Shown here: piece after piece, positions 28,387 to 38,530 of the stretch | How positions within the stretch are numbered: position 1 is the stretch's first letter | How the letters are laid out: each line of letters begins with the position of its first letter | Assembly (NCBI GenBank): GCA_003155655.1 | Contig: PMDS01000077.1 | Location: 137,698-201,697 of the forward strand | DNA length: 64,000 nt | Reading direction: 5' to 3' | Source: Melioribacter sp. | Lineage (GTDB): Bacteria > Bacteroidota > Ignavibacteria > Ignavibacteriales > Melioribacteraceae | Notes under the pieces: model-generated | Databases searched by the model: none | Told to the model about the DNA's origin: nothing | What the model saw: the letters and a program-made list of their open reading frames with translations, nothing else | Translations under genes and position numbers: made by a program

Positions 28387-29742
28387 TCAGAAAGAAAAAC
28401 CGATTCCAAATAGAAACTCTCCTCTTCCGTTATCGCCAAACGCATATTCAAAACGAACTGCGTTATAAGGTATTGCAAGCATTGTTAAGCCAAAGCCATA
28501 ACCGGCATAGAAACCATTCAAAGAAAATTTATCAGTATTATTATAAATGCCGCCATAATCAATAAAGGAAGTTAAATAAAATCCAAGCCGAGCAGAAGTA
28601 AGTCTTTCCGGCAAGAGCGGCAGTTTAAAACTTACATCCCATTCTTTTATTATGGGGTAAATTAATTCAAAAGAAGTTAAAATGGAATTGTTCCCTTCCC
28701 TATAATCGGTGCTGTGCCCGCGTACATTATTGCCATATCCCAGGGTTGAATAATCATAATATGGAATGGAGCCACCAAAAGTGTTTCTAAAAGCAAAACG
28801 CCAGCGCCCGGATAGATCATCAGCTATTTTTTCATATTCTCTAAAATCCAGATTAACTACACTGTAATTAATATCATCAAAACCTAATCCATCCTGAAAA
28901 AGACTTAAAGCAATATAAAGCCCGGTTAATGAATATTGTTTCAGGTCGCGGGTATCATAAAAGTAAGTGATACCTGCATAAGGAACGCGGTCAATTCTTT
29001 GTCCGCTGGCTGTTATTCTTCCCAATCCAAATACATCAGATTCCAAATAAGTAAAACCCGCAGTAAAAAGCAGGTCGTTGAATTGGTTTATTCTTTTTTC
29101 AACTGTTATGTTATTGGAAAAAGATTTGTAATTAAAATCTCCTCCGGCAAGAGATTTTGCAATATCACTTCTATTCAAAATTGTTGAGTAAGATGAATTA
29201 ATGTACAAACCAATGCCCTGTTCATAAAACAGCGCTGGAATGCTATATTCAATAGAGTAAGATGGATCATAGCCCAAACTAATTATAGAGCGGAGGGTTT
29301 CGTTTCTGCCGCGGAAATTTTTATATAGGAGGCTTATACCATAGTTTGCTTTGGTCACATCGTGGTCCCTGAATCTTACTATCGGTATCGGGTATATATA
29401 CCAGCTTTCATGCACTTCAATAATAGCAACATTCTTATCATCACTTTTAATAACGTACAACTCTACAAATGAAAATATGCCAAGGCTTACTACCCTTTCT
29501 TTATTATACTGTAACTGCTTACCGGTAATGCTATCTCCCGGTTTGAAAGTAAGTTCGCGCAGAATTATAAAATCTTTAGTGCCTTCATTACCAATTATTT
29601 TTATAGAATCAATCTTTACAGACTGACCTGGTGCAATAATAAGTGAATCGGGATTTGATGAGGAGGCATAATTTTTAACGAACGGAACAATAATAATTAT
29701 TGAACAAAAAAATATTATAAGCAGAAATGTTCTCAGGATCAT
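28387..29742 (-). CDS. Omp85-superfamily outer-membrane protein with one POTRA domain
   Basis: The 451-residue protein has an N-terminal signal anchor, then a single POTRA-like domain (residues 45-115, IDSIKIIGNEGTKDFIILRE to VAIIEVHE). A C-terminal beta barrel of about 320 residues follows, ending in an aromatic residue (GIGFSF), the usual sorting signal of barrel proteins. Full BamA has five POTRA domains, so this is a short Omp85 family member of the kind common in Bacteroidota. Its cargo is unknown. It ends the bacterial-surface part of the window and is 9 bases downstream of the CoA-binding gene. Confidence 0.82.
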   Translation of the reverse strand: MILRTFLLIIFFCSIIIIVPFVKNYASSSNPDSLIIAPGQSVKIDSIKIIGNEGTKDFIILRELTFKPGDSITGKQLQYNKERVVSLGIFSFVELYVIKSDDKNVAIIEVHESWYIYPIPIVRFRDHDVTKANYGISLLYKNFRGRNETLRSIISLGYDPSYSIEYSIPALFYEQGIGLYINSSYSTILNRSDIAKSLAGGDFNYKSFSNNITVEKRINQFNDLLFTAGFTYLESDVFGLGRITASGQRIDRVPYAGITYFYDTRDLKQYSLTGLYIALSLFQDGLGFDDINYSVVNLDFREYEKIADDLSGRWRFAFRNTFGGSIPYYDYSTLGYGNNVRGHSTDYREGNNSILTSFELIYPIIKEWDVSFKLPLLPERLTSARLGFYLTSFIDYGGIYNNTDKFSLNGFYAGYGFGLTMLAIPYNAVRFEYAFGDNGRGEFLFGIGFSF

Positions 29743-29751
29743 CAGGCTGCG

Positions 29752-30174
29752 CTACCGGCTATTTTGAGATGATTTACACATGTTATAATATACGGCAATG
29801 CACTTATCCTGAATAGTGGAAATACCGCTCTCGACAACAGGCTTGACTGCGGTATCATTTCTAATTCCTTCTTGCAGCCATAGAGTTTTTGGTTTAACCT
29901 TAAGCACGTCCGGAATAAGTTCCGGAATAGTTTCTGATCTCCTGAAAACATCAACAATATCAATTTGAAATGGAACCGAGGTGAGATCAGGATAAACAAC
30001 AATCTCACCTGATTTGTTAATTAAAGGATTTACGCCAACTACTTTATAGCCTTTCGAAACAAGAAATTCGGCAATAGTTCTGCTTGTCCTGTTAGGTCTA
30101 TCAGAGAGCCCGACAACAGCAATAGTTTTTGCTTCAGAAAGTATTTTACAAATATCTTTTAATTCCAATTCCAT
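29752..30174 (-). CDS. CoA-binding domain protein (YccU-like)
   Basis: A 140-residue Rossmann-fold protein with the CoA-binding family pattern: IAVVGLSDRPNRTSR near residue 17, KGYKVVGVNP, IDIVDVFRR and LWLQEGIRND. These small proteins bind CoA or acyl-CoA, but their reaction is not established. The start overlaps the gcvP stop by 1 base, so it is translated with gcvP. Confidence 0.88.
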   Translation of the reverse strand: MELELKDICKILSEAKTIAVVGLSDRPNRTSRTIAEFLVSKGYKVVGVNPLINKSGEIVVYPDLTSVPFQIDIVDVFRRSETIPELIPDVLKVKPKTLWLQEGIRNDTAVKPVVESGISTIQDKCIAVYYNMCKSSQNSR

Positions 30175-33062
30175 TAATTAGTTTTCCCTTCTTCATAATC
30201 GCTTATAGGAAGGCAGATGCATACAAGGTTGCGGTCTCCATAAGCATTGTTAACCCTGCCAACACTTGGCCAAAATTTATTCTGTTTTGTCTGCTTGTTT
30301 GGAAATGCGGCATCTTCACGGGAGTAATTATGTGTCCATTCACTTTTAATAACATCTTCTGCCGTATGAGGAGAGTTTTTCAATAGATTATCGTCCTTAC
30401 CTACGATACCTTTTTCAATTCCTTCAATTTCTTTTCTTATAGAAATCATTGCATCACAGAACCTGTCAAGTTCAAACAAAGATTCGCTTTCAGTTGGTTC
30501 CACCATTAACGTACCCGGTACAGGGAAAGAAACAGTCGGCGCGTGAAATCCATAATCCATCAAACGTTTTGCAATATCTTCAACTTCAATATTTGTTGCG
30601 GCTTTAAATTGACGGCAGTCAAAAATTAATTCGTGCGCTACAAATCCATTTTTCCCACTATAAAGAACAGGGTAATATTCTTCAAGTCGCGCTTTCAAGT
30701 AATTGGCGTTTAATATTGCAACCTTTGTAGAATCTTTCAGCCCTTCCGTTCCCAGCATTTTAATATAGGCGTAGGAGATTGGTAATACACTTGAGCTGCC
30801 GTAAGGTGCAGCAGAAACAGCAGTAATATTCTTTGTGTTTCCGATTTTTACAACCGGATGACCCGGCAGAAAAGGTTTTAAGTGTTTCTTAACTGCAATA
30901 GGACCCATACCCGGACCGCCGCCGCCGTGAGGAATTGCAAAAGTTTTGTGCAGGTTAAGGTGACAAACATCTGCGCCGATTATACCAGGACTTGTTAACC
31001 CAACCTGTGCATTCATGTTGGCGCCATCCATGTAAACCTGTCCGCCATTCTTATGTATTATCTCACAAATTTCTATAATGCTTTCTTCAAACACACCGTG
31101 AGTTGATGGATAAGTTACCATTAATGCAGAAAGAGTTTCTTTATATTCAGCTGCTTTTATTTTTAAGTCTTCAACATCAATATTCCCATGATCATCACAC
31201 TTTACAACAACAACCTTACTGCCTGCCATTACTGCGCTTGCAGGGTTAGTGCCATGGGCAGATGAAGGAATTAGCACAACGTTTCTCTGCTTATCACCCT
31301 TTGAGTGATGGTAAGCGCGTATAACCATTAATCCAGAATATTCGCCCTGTGCTCCCGAATTTGGCTGCAAGGAAACAGCATCAAAGCTAGTAATTTTAGC
31401 AAGATCACTTTCAAGTTCCTTAAAAAGCCGTCTATATCCTTCTGCCTGATCAACGGGAGCAAATGGATGAAGTTCTGCAAATTCCGGCCAGCTAATGCCA
31501 AACATTTCAGATGAAGCATTCAGTTTCATTGTGCAGGAACCAAGAGGAATCATTGAAGCGGTTAGAGATAAATCCTTTTTCTCTAATGCTTTAATATAAC
31601 GCAGCATTTCCGTTTCAGCATAACATGAATTAAATACAGGATGCTGTAAGTAAGGTGTTTTTCTTTTTAAGTTATCAGGGAATTCCTTTAACTCTATTGC
31701 AGGTTTAACTTTAATTAACTTCTTATTTAATGCTTTGGCAAACAGGTCAACAATTTCCTGTATATCATTGACGTTAGTGGTTTCAGAAATTGAAATACCA
31801 ATTGCAGTTTCACCGAAATACCTGAAGTTGATTTTATTCTTCAATGCTTCTTTGTTTACCTTCTCAACTTCCTTTTTAGATTTAAGGACAATCTTCAATG
31901 TATCAAAGTAATGTTGATTCAATTGTTGTAAACCTAATTTATTTAAAGATTTAGCAAGAAGACTTGTCAGGTTATTTACCCGTTCTGCAATAGCCTTAAT
32001 TCCTTTTTGACCATGATAAACAGCATACATACCTGCCATAATTGCAAGCAGAACCTGTGCTGTACAAATATTGCTAGTTGCATGCTCTCGTTTAATATGT
32101 TGTTCGCGTGTCTGCAAAGCCATGCGTAGAGCTCGTCTTCCCTGAGTATCAATGGATACACCAATGATTCTACCCGGTATCTGTCTCTTAAACTCATCCT
32201 TAACAGCATAGAAAGCCGCATGAGGGCCTCCGTAACCCATTGGAACACCAAACCTTTGAGAAGAGCCAACTACAACGTCTGCACCAAATTCACCGGGAGG
32301 AGTTAAAAGTGCCAAAGATAAAAGATCAGCAGCTACAGCTTTATAAATACCTTTTTCTTCACATTGCTTAAACAGTTCTTTGTAATCATAAACTTCCCCA
32401 TCTGCTGACGGATATTGTACCAGTATTCCATAAACATCATCGGCGAAATCAAAATTCTTATGATCGCCAACTCTTAGAGTGATTCCCAATGGTTCAGAGC
32501 GGGTTTTGAGCACATCAATTGTTTGCGGCAATACATCCTGTGATACCCAGAAAACATTTGCGCTCTTTTTTGCAGATTTGCGTACAGAATGAAGCATTAT
32601 CATTGCTTCAGCGGCGGCAGTTGCTTCATCAAGCAAAGAAGCATTCGCAACCGGCAATCCGGTTAAATCAATAATAACAGTTTGGAAATTGAGCAGCGCT
32701 TCCAATCTTCCCTGTGAAATTTCCGCCTGGTAAGGAGTATACTGTGTGTACCATCCGGGATTTTCCAAAATATTTCTTTTAATCACTCCCGGTACTATTG
32801 TTGGGTAATAGCCCAAGCCAATGTAACTTTTAAATACCTGGTTTTTTTCAGCAATACTTTTTAGGTTGTTAAGAAAATCAAATTCAGACTGTGGTTCGCC
32901 AATTTTTAATTCGTTCTTAAGCCTAATTGAAGCTGGGATTGTTTTATCAATTAATTCATCTAATGATGATACTCCAATAACTGATAACATCTTCGTTATT
33001 TCTTCCTGATTTGGACCAATATGGCGGTCAACAAATTTGTCGTGGAATTGGAAATTATTCAT
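30174..33062 (-). CDS. gcvP: Glycine dehydrogenase (decarboxylating), P protein
   Basis: The 962-residue homolog is a full-length fused P protein. The N-terminal half carries [13 protein letters not shown]. The C-terminal half carries the PLP-lysine motif [21 protein letters not shown]. It decarboxylates glycine and transfers the aminomethyl group to GcvH. The other glycine-cleavage genes (gcvT, gcvH) are not in this window. No glycine riboswitch was recognised in the upstream 200 bases. Confidence 0.96.
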   Translation of the reverse strand: MNNFQFHDKFVDRHIGPNQEEITKMLSVIGVSSLDELIDKTIPASIRLKNELKIGEPQSEFDFLNNLKSIAEKNQVFKSYIGLGYYPTIVPGVIKRNILENPGWYTQYTPYQAEISQGRLEALLNFQTVIIDLTGLPVANASLLDEATAAAEAMIMLHSVRKSAKKSANVFWVSQDVLPQTIDVLKTRSEPLGITLRVGDHKNFDFADDVYGILVQYPSADGEVYDYKELFKQCEEKGIYKAVAADLLSLALLTPPGEFGADVVVGSSQRFGVPMGYGGPHAAFYAVKDEFKRQIPGRIIGVSIDTQGRRALRMALQTREQHIKREHATSNICTAQVLLAIMAGMYAVYHGQKGIKAIAERVNNLTSLLAKSLNKLGLQQLNQHYFDTLKIVLKSKKEVEKVNKEALKNKINFRYFGETAIGISISETTNVNDIQEIVDLFAKALNKKLIKVKPAIELKEFPDNLKRKTPYLQHPVFNSCYAETEMLRYIKALEKKDLSLTASMIPLGSCTMKLNASSEMFGISWPEFAELHPFAPVDQAEGYRRLFKELESDLAKITSFDAVSLQPNSGAQGEYSGLMVIRAYHHSKGDKQRNVVLIPSSAHGTNPASAVMAGSKVVVVKCDDHGNIDVEDLKIKAAEYKETLSALMVTYPSTHGVFEESIIEICEIIHKNGGQVYMDGANMNAQVGLTSPGIIGADVCHLNLHKTFAIPHGGGGPGMGPIAVKKHLKPFLPGHPVVKIGNTKNITAVSAAPYGSSSVLPISYAYIKMLGTEGLKDSTKVAILNANYLKARLEEYYPVLYSGKNGFVAHELIFDCRQFKAATNIEVEDIAKRLMDYGFHAPTVSFPVPGTLMVEPTESESLFELDRFCDAMISIRKEIEGIEKGIVGKDDNLLKNSPHTAEDVIKSEWTHNYSREDAAFPNKQTKQNKFWPSVGRVNNAYGDRNLVCICLPISDYEEGKTN

Positions 33063-33472
33063 AATATTAATCTCTCTTAAACTTTTTACTTTTTTAAAAA
33101 TATTTAATGATGAAATATAAATAAAAGTGGAAAACAGGAAGGAAAGAAAAATATTTACTTAATAGGAGATAAATTTTATTAAAAGACTAACAAAGGTTAT
33201 ATTCTTTCTATGGCAGTAAGAGAGTGATTATTAATAGCACAAATATAAGATATTTCTGTCAGGGAGTGGTCTCCGTCTGAGCCGGGTAAACCCGTCTAAG
33301 CCGAGCAAGCATGACAGCCTAGCAAAAAAAAACTAAACCGAATTTTTCACAAAGCTAGTATTCGGATAGACTCGTAGTTGTTGACTTCTAAGGTATTCTC
33401 TACTTTTCTTGGCGCAAGAAAAGTAGCCAAAGAACAGGCGCTGATAAAATAATTGCTGACCTCACCCCTGCC

Positions 33473-33497
33473 CCTCTCCTTAAAAAAAGGAGAGGGA
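33473..33497. repeat. Purine/pyrimidine hairpin CCCTCTCCTT/AAGGAGAGGG
   Basis: A perfect 10-bp stem with a 5-base A loop lies in the gcvP-rnc spacer. The hairpin at 62080-62104 has the same architecture and a related sequence, which points to a dispersed extragenic repeat family. Confidence 0.6.
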
Positions 33498-33551
33498 AAA
33501 ATCAATTGGAGGGCGGACTCGTCAAACAAATTTTCCCGCTCATCTCGATAC

Positions 33552-33582
33552 ATTCCGAATCCGTTCGCAACGGATTCGGAAT
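33552..33582. repeat. Perfect 14-bp stem hairpin with CGC loop
   Basis: The arms are ATTCCGAATCCGTT and AACGGATTCGGAAT. They contain the octamer AATCCGTT that also builds the palindrome at 23962-23991, in the opposite relative order. No U-run follows on either strand, so a terminator role is not supported. Confidence 0.6.
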
Positions 33583-33792
33583 ACTCGATGACCACTTCAC
33601 TATATGAAATTTCTTAACGCAATTATTTTAAAGGCGCCACAAACATTAAACAGCATTTTTTTAATTCAAAGCAGAAAGAAACAAGAGGTGAGAAGTAGTA
33701 TGAAAAACTGAAAACATGAAATTCACAAATGTGAGTAACGGAGCCTTTCCTTATATGCCAATGTACACCTTGGAGAACTTAAAAGTAAGAAC

Positions 33793-34572
33793 TCACAGAC
33801 TCGTGGTACCTGACAGCTTCGCAATAGCAATGCGTGAGGCTTCCTGCTCGGCAGTTTTTTTACTTCTGCCTAATCCTGTGCCTAAATATTCATCACCAAC
33901 AAAAACATCAATTGTAAACTCTTTTTTATGAGCAGGACCGGTTTCACTAATTAAAACATATCTTGGAGGAGATAATTTTTGAGCGTGTGTAAGTTCGAGC
34001 AGCTGCCCTTTGTAGTTTTTATCAACAAGGAATTTGCCGTCTTCCTCAAAAGGCAGAATAATGTACTTAATAATAAATTTTGTTGCAGAACGTAAACCCT
34101 GATCCAGATAAAGCGCCCCGATAAATGCTTCAAGTCCATCGGCTAGTATAGTCTGCAAACCTTCCAGAGAATCGCGAATATATTTTTGATTATAAAACAA
34201 TAGCTCATCGAACCCAATTTCTTCTGCAACTGTGTAAAGCCGTTCCCTATTTACAAGCATAGAACGTCTTTTAGTCAGGTATCCTTCCTCAAGATCAGGG
34301 TATCTTTCAAATAAATAATTTGCTACAATCATATTTAGGACTGAATCGCCAAGAAATTCTAACCTTTCATTAGAATGTTTCAACTCAGGATGGATTTCGA
34401 CAAACGAACTGTGAGTAAGCGCCTTGAGCAGGTATTTATAATTGTGAAAGGAAATGCCAAACTTTTTCTTTAATGCCGAGATTGTATTTATAAACTTTAC
34501 TTTAAGGTCCTGATCGGAAAATAGTTTTCCTTGACGTAAGAAAAATATCCAGTAAGAAACCTTATCAAGCAA
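33793..34572 (-). CDS. rnc: Ribonuclease III
   Basis: The 259-residue protein has the RNase III signature ERLEFLGDSVLN, the second acidic cluster ADGLEAFIGALYLD, and a C-terminal double-stranded-RNA-binding domain (about residues 185-255). It cleaves double-stranded RNA in rRNA maturation. It lies 3 bases after fabF. The fabF-rnc-type linkage at the end of a plsX-fab operon is common in bacteria. Confidence 0.95.
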   Translation of the reverse strand: MLDKVSYWIFFLRQGKLFSDQDLKVKFINTISALKKKFGISFHNYKYLLKALTHSSFVEIHPELKHSNERLEFLGDSVLNMIVANYLFERYPDLEEGYLTKRRSMLVNRERLYTVAEEIGFDELLFYNQKYIRDSLEGLQTILADGLEAFIGALYLDQGLRSATKFIIKYIILPFEEDGKFLVDKNYKGQLLELTHAQKLSPPRYVLISETGPAHKKEFTIDVFVGDEYLGTGLGRSKKTAEQEASRIAIAKLSGTTSL

Positions 34573-34575
34573 AAA

Positions 34576-35820
34576 TTAACCTACAAATTTTTTGAAAAGA
34601 ATTGAAGCATTATGCCCGCCAAACCCAAATGTGTTGCTTATTGCATAATTGATATCACGTTTAACGGCAACATTTGGAGTATAATTAAGATCTAACTCAG
34701 GCTCTGATTCATGAAAATTAATAGTGGGCGGAATTATACTATTTTTTATAGCAAGTATGGTAGCAACTGCTTCAATAGCACCAGCAGCGCCAAGAAGATG
34801 CCCTGTCATCGATTTAGTTGAACTTACCGCTAGATTATATGCGTGTTTTCCAAAAAGTGTTTTTATTGCAATTGTTTCATTGAGATCATTTAATTCGGTA
34901 GAAGTTCCATGCGCATTAATATAATCAACTTGAGAGGGTTCAATTTCACCATCCTTTAATGCTTCTCGCATTGAACGCATTGCACCTTCGCCACCAGGAG
35001 GCGGTGCAGTTACGTGGTAGGCATCCCCGGTTAATCCGGCGCCTGCTATTTCACCATAAATTGTCGCTCCACGTTTTTCAGCGTGTTCCAGCTCTTCTAT
35101 AATCAAAGTACCAGATCCTTCGCCCATGACAAAACCGTTCCTGTCTTTATCAAATGGTCTCGATGCTTCCAAATACCTGTCATTCCAAGTTGATAATGCT
35201 CTTGCAGAATTAAACCCGCCAACCGCCATTGGTGTAATGCTTGCTTCAGATCCGCCGCAGACCATCATATCTGCCGAACCTCTTTGAACAAGGAAAAAAG
35301 CTTCAGCAATTGCATTGGAAGAAGTAGCGCATGCAGATACTGTTGCAAAATTAGGACCTTTGAATCCAAACCGAATTGATATTTGTCCTGCAGCAATATC
35401 CGAGATCATTTTAGGAACAAAGAAAGGACTTATCCTTCTAGGACCTCCCTGCATAAAAGCAGTATGTTCTTCTTCCCAGGTTAAAATGCCGCCAATACCA
35501 CTGCCGTAAACAACGCCAACTCTTTCTAAATCAATTTTTGAAAGATCAATTTTGGAGTCCTCAACAGCCATAGATGCAGTAGCTACAGCATAATGAGAAT
35601 ATGGATCCATCCTTCTGATTTCTTTTTTATCGATATAAGTAAGAGGGTCAAAATTCTTAACTTCACAGGCAAAATGTGTATTAAATGCAGAAGGATCAAA
35701 TTTTGTTATTAATCCTGATCCATTTTTACCGTTAATTAAACCATCCCAAAATTCCTGAGTGTTGTTTCCAATTGGAGTTAATACACCTAGACCTGTTACA
35801 ACAACTCTCCTACTTTTCAT
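34576..35820 (-). CDS. fabF: 3-oxoacyl-[acyl-carrier-protein] synthase II
   Basis: The 414-residue condensing enzyme has the KAS I/II catalytic triad: Cys in SACATSSNAIAEA, His in NAHGTSTELND and His in SMTGHLLGAAGA. The C-terminal NTFGFGGHNAS loop is intact. It elongates acyl-ACP with malonyl-ACP. It is the ninth gene of the yceD-to-rnc operon and follows acpP after a 74-base spacer that contains a hairpin. Confidence 0.96.
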   Translation of the reverse strand: MKSRRVVVTGLGVLTPIGNNTQEFWDGLINGKNGSGLITKFDPSAFNTHFACEVKNFDPLTYIDKKEIRRMDPYSHYAVATASMAVEDSKIDLSKIDLERVGVVYGSGIGGILTWEEEHTAFMQGGPRRISPFFVPKMISDIAAGQISIRFGFKGPNFATVSACATSSNAIAEAFFLVQRGSADMMVCGGSEASITPMAVGGFNSARALSTWNDRYLEASRPFDKDRNGFVMGEGSGTLIIEELEHAEKRGATIYGEIAGAGLTGDAYHVTAPPPGGEGAMRSMREALKDGEIEPSQVDYINAHGTSTELNDLNETIAIKTLFGKHAYNLAVSSTKSMTGHLLGAAGAIEAVATILAIKNSIIPPTINFHESEPELDLNYTPNVAVKRDINYAISNTFGFGGHNASILFKKFVG

Positions 35821-35859
35821 ATTTATTCCCTAATTTTTTTTGATTAGACAAGAAAGCGA

Positions 35860-35884
35860 TAGGCCACGTATAATACGTGGCCTA
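35860..35884 (-). terminator. Hairpin between acpP and fabF (attenuator or 3' stabiliser)
   Basis: The stem is TAGGCCACGTA/TACGTGGCCTA (11 bp, perfect) with a 3-base loop, starting 10 bases after the acpP stop. On the minus strand it is followed by TCGCTTTCTT, too poor in T for a strong terminator. A partial terminator or mRNA-end stabiliser that raises acpP over fabF is the likely role. Confidence 0.55.
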
Positions 35885-35894
35885 AGAAGTAAAT

Positions 35895-36131
35895 TTATTT
35901 TGCAGCCTTTTCCTTTAGATACTTTACTGCGTCTCCAACTGTAGAAATCTTTTCTGCGTCTTCATCCGGAATTGAAATATTAAAAGCGGATTCAAATCCC
36001 ATTACTAATTCAACTATGTCTAATGAATCTGCGCCGAGGTCATTAGTGAAGGATGCTGCTGGTGTTATTTGTGCATCATCTACACCAAGTTTATCCATTA
36101 CGATCTCTTTTACTTTTGCTTCAATGTCCAT
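35895..36131 (-). CDS. acpP: Acyl carrier protein
   Basis: The 78-residue acidic protein has the phosphopantetheine site DSLD with Ser36 and the usual four-helix pattern. It carries acyl intermediates for the fab enzymes encoded around it. It sits between fabG and fabF as in many bacteria and is followed by a strong hairpin. Confidence 0.97.
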   Translation of the reverse strand: MDIEAKVKEIVMDKLGVDDAQITPAASFTNDLGADSLDIVELVMGFESAFNISIPDEDAEKISTVGDAVKYLKEKAAK

Positions 36132-36183
36132 TTCTACTCCTTATTAGTGATTGAAATGATTTATTATTTAAACTAAACTTTGG

Positions 36184-36945
36184 TTACATTACCATTCCAC
36201 CATCAATGTTAATAACCTGACCGGTGATATAATCTGCTTCCGGACTTACAAGAAAACCTACAACTTTAGCGACGTCTTCCGCTTTGCCAAATCTTCCCAA
36301 TGGAATATTTTTATATAATGCTTCTCTCTGTGCATCGTTTAATTTATCAGTCATTGGTGTTTCAATAAATCCGGGGGCAACAGCATTTACAGTAATATTC
36401 CTCGATGCAACCTCCTTGGCTAAGGATTTTGTAAAACCAATTACCCCAGCTTTAGAGGCTGAATAATTTGACTGCCCGGCATTACCAATTACTCCGACAA
36501 CAGAAGCAAGATTAACTATCCTACCATACTTTTGACCTATCATAGGTTTTAATACAGATTTGCTGTAATTAAAAACACTTCTAAGATTTACTGTAATAAC
36601 TTTATCAAAATCTTCTTCAGGCATCCTTAATAAAAGATTGTCTTTTGTTATACCGGCATTATTAATCAGAATATCAACACCGCCAAGTTTTTCTACGGCG
36701 TAATTAATAGTAGCCTCGGCATCAGCCAAAGATGAAGCGTCTGCTTTATAAGCAAACACTTTTACGTTAGGATTATTTATTTCTTTATTAAATTCTTCAA
36801 CACATTCATCACTACTGTTGACGAAAGCTATATCGGAAAGAACAATTCCATTGCAAAATTTAGCGGCTAATTCCTTAACAATGGCTTTACCAATTCCCCT
36901 GCTGCCGCCGGTAACAATTGCTCTTCTTTTTGTGTTGCTGTCCAA
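36184..36945 (-). CDS. fabG: 3-oxoacyl-[acyl-carrier-protein] reductase
   Basis: The 253-residue SDR has TGGSRGIG near the N-terminus, NNAGITKDNLLLRM and the YSASK active-site pair. It ends in the FabG-typical TGQVINIDGGMVM. It reduces 3-oxoacyl-ACP with NADPH. The residues NNAGIT.DNLL and the position before acpP separate it from the unrelated SDR at 5199-5996. It lies 56 bases downstream of a DUF3109 gene. Confidence 0.95.
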   Translation of the reverse strand: MDSNTKRRAIVTGGSRGIGKAIVKELAAKFCNGIVLSDIAFVNSSDECVEEFNKEINNPNVKVFAYKADASSLADAEATINYAVEKLGGVDILINNAGITKDNLLLRMPEEDFDKVITVNLRSVFNYSKSVLKPMIGQKYGRIVNLASVVGVIGNAGQSNYSASKAGVIGFTKSLAKEVASRNITVNAVAPGFIETPMTDKLNDAQREALYKNIPLGRFGKAEDVAKVVGFLVSPEADYITGQVINIDGGMVM

Positions 36946-37001
36946 TTGCTTCTCCTAATTAATTTTTTGATGTGCATTTTAAATAATTGGTCTTAATTCA
37001 A

Positions 37002-37616
37002 TTATGCAGCCTCAACTTCACTTTCTTCCTGTTTCAAGCCTTCAAAATATTCATCTTTATAACGCACCAGTTCTTCAAATCCCTGCTCACCAAGAACGTG
37101 CTTCAATTCGTTTATAGTACAATCAAAAACAGTAGAGCTTTGATTTTGGGATTTACTACAAAAATGCATCCTATCAATATGCTCATCATCAATAGTTAAT
37201 ACACCTTCAAAAATTACTAGAGGAAATAATATACAATATAGCGGTTTATATTTCCACTTGAATTCTCCCTGAGCCATAGCCATTTTCTGGAGAGTGCAAA
37301 ATCCTTGTTTATCAAGAAAAACGCATTTACCATTGTGTACTTCTGTTCCAACAGCAATACCCGACGGAAAATCATTATCAATTTCGGGTTCCTCAAACCA
37401 TTTACCAGAGTCTTTGGTTTGAGAATCATCCATATATTTAATTATTTTATCTTTTTCTGCAAGAATCTTTTCATAATCTGCTTTATCAGTATAAACACCA
37501 TAATAGCAGCATTCACCGGAGCAAAGACAAACATCACATGCCTTCACAAATTTCGTGGTAAATATCAGGGGATCGATATACATCCCATTAATTATTTTTT
37601 CGAAATTGTGTTCCAT
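37002..37616 (-). CDS. DUF3109 family cysteine-rich protein
   Basis: The 204-residue protein has a cysteine cluster in the first 40 residues (CDVCLCSGECCYYG) and further Cys in GFCTLQ, YCILFPL and HFCS. This is the DUF3109 (YkgJ-like) pattern, which may bind zinc or an iron-sulfur cluster. Its function is not established. The start overlaps the fabD stop by 1 base and fabG follows after 56 bases, so it is a true member of the fatty-acid operon. A Glu-rich tail closes the protein. Confidence 0.85.
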   Translation of the reverse strand: MEHNFEKIINGMYIDPLIFTTKFVKACDVCLCSGECCYYGVYTDKADYEKILAEKDKIIKYMDDSQTKDSGKWFEEPEIDNDFPSGIAVGTEVHNGKCVFLDKQGFCTLQKMAMAQGEFKWKYKPLYCILFPLVIFEGVLTIDDEHIDRMHFCSKSQNQSSTVFDCTINELKHVLGEQGFEELVRYKDEYFEGLKQEESEVEAA

Positions 37617-38530
37617 TAAAGATACCTTTCCACATCAGAATATTTATCAATGCCAAACGTTTTGACATCAGGATTAATTCTCTTTACCAGACCTTGTAAA
37701 ACTTTGCCGGGTCCAATTTCATAAAATTCGTCAGCGCCGTCACTAATCATATTAATTATTGTTTCTTCCCATCTTACAGGCTTACCAAGCTGTTGATAAA
37801 GTAAATTTTTAATTTCTTCACTATTATTAACCGGTTTTGCAGTAACGTTAGCATAAACCGGGATCTTAGCATCATAAAAATGAGTAACATCTAATTTCAT
37901 TTTTAATTTATCTTTCGCGCTTGCCATCAGCGGTGAATGAAATGCACCACTAACAACTAATTCTTTAACAAGTTTTGCGCCTTTTTGTTTAGCCGCTTCC
38001 ATTGCAGCTTTTACACCTGGAATAGAACCGGAAATTACTATTTGTCCTGGTGAGTTGAAATTAGCACATTGTACTATTCCATACTTAGAAGATTCCAGGC
38101 AAATTTCTTCAACATCCTGCGGTGTTAACCCAATAATAGCAGCCATAGTTCCAGGTTGTTCAACTCCGGCTTGAAGCATGGCACTTCCACGTATACCAAC
38201 TAATTTAACAGCATCATAATATTGAATTGCTTTTGCTAAAACAAGAGCAGAATACTCACCAAGTGAATGCCCTGCTGCCATATCAGGCTGAATTGTCCTG
38301 ATCAGATTTGCAATTACAACGCTATGTACAAATATTGCCGGTTGAGTAATATCTGTTTGTTTTAATGCTTCTTCCGGCCCATTAAACATAATATGAGAAA
38401 GTGAAACACCTGTAGCTTCTTCAGCAGTAAGAATCATCTCTTTAGCTTCAACAGAATTTTCAAATAAGTCTTTCGCCATCCCGATATATTGAGAGCCCTG
38501 CCCGGGAAATATGAAAGCTTTCTTTCCCAT
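37616..38530 (-). CDS. fabD: Malonyl-CoA:ACP transacylase
   Basis: The 304-residue enzyme has FPGQGSQYIGM at the N-terminus, the nucleophile Ser in AGHSLGEYSAL, and the catalytic His in VSGAFHSPLM. It transfers malonyl from CoA to ACP. It overlaps fabH by 1 base and DUF3109 by 1 base. Confidence 0.96.
   Translation of the reverse strand: MGKKAFIFPGQGSQYIGMAKDLFENSVEAKEMILTAEEATGVSLSHIMFNGPEEALKQTDITQPAIFVHSVVIANLIRTIQPDMAAGHSLGEYSALVLAKAIQYYDAVKLVGIRGSAMLQAGVEQPGTMAAIIGLTPQDVEEICLESSKYGIVQCANFNSPGQIVISGSIPGVKAAMEAAKQKGAKLVKELVVSGAFHSPLMASAKDKLKMKLDVTHFYDAKIPVYANVTAKPVNNSEEIKNLLYQQLGKPVRWEETIINMISDGADEFYEIGPGKVLQGLVKRINPDVKTFGIDKYSDVERYL

Larger units (their letters stand above)
33063..33792. 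other. 730-base non-coding region with several inverted repeats
   Basis: No coding sequence is supported here. It holds a candidate stem closed by CTGTCA (33257 area) and TGACAG near 33314, enclosing two copies of a CGTCTRAGCCGRG direct repeat. It also contains the hairpins at 33473-33497 and 33552-33582. The reading frame at 33347-33595 on the minus strand is made of these repeats and is not a gene. Confidence 0.6.

Noticed and set aside
33063..33260. Glycine riboswitch upstream of gcvP
   Set aside because: No paired aptamer structure or conserved core was recognised in this stretch.
33347..33595. 82-codon minus-strand reading frame
   Set aside because: It is built from the hairpin and repeat sequences of the gcvP-rnc spacer (including FPSPFFKERGRGE-type translation of a repeat), with no family or upstream support.
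35860..35884. acpP-fabF hairpin as a full terminator
   Set aside because: The following sequence is poor in T and the downstream fabF and rnc genes have no other evident promoter, so complete termination is unlikely.
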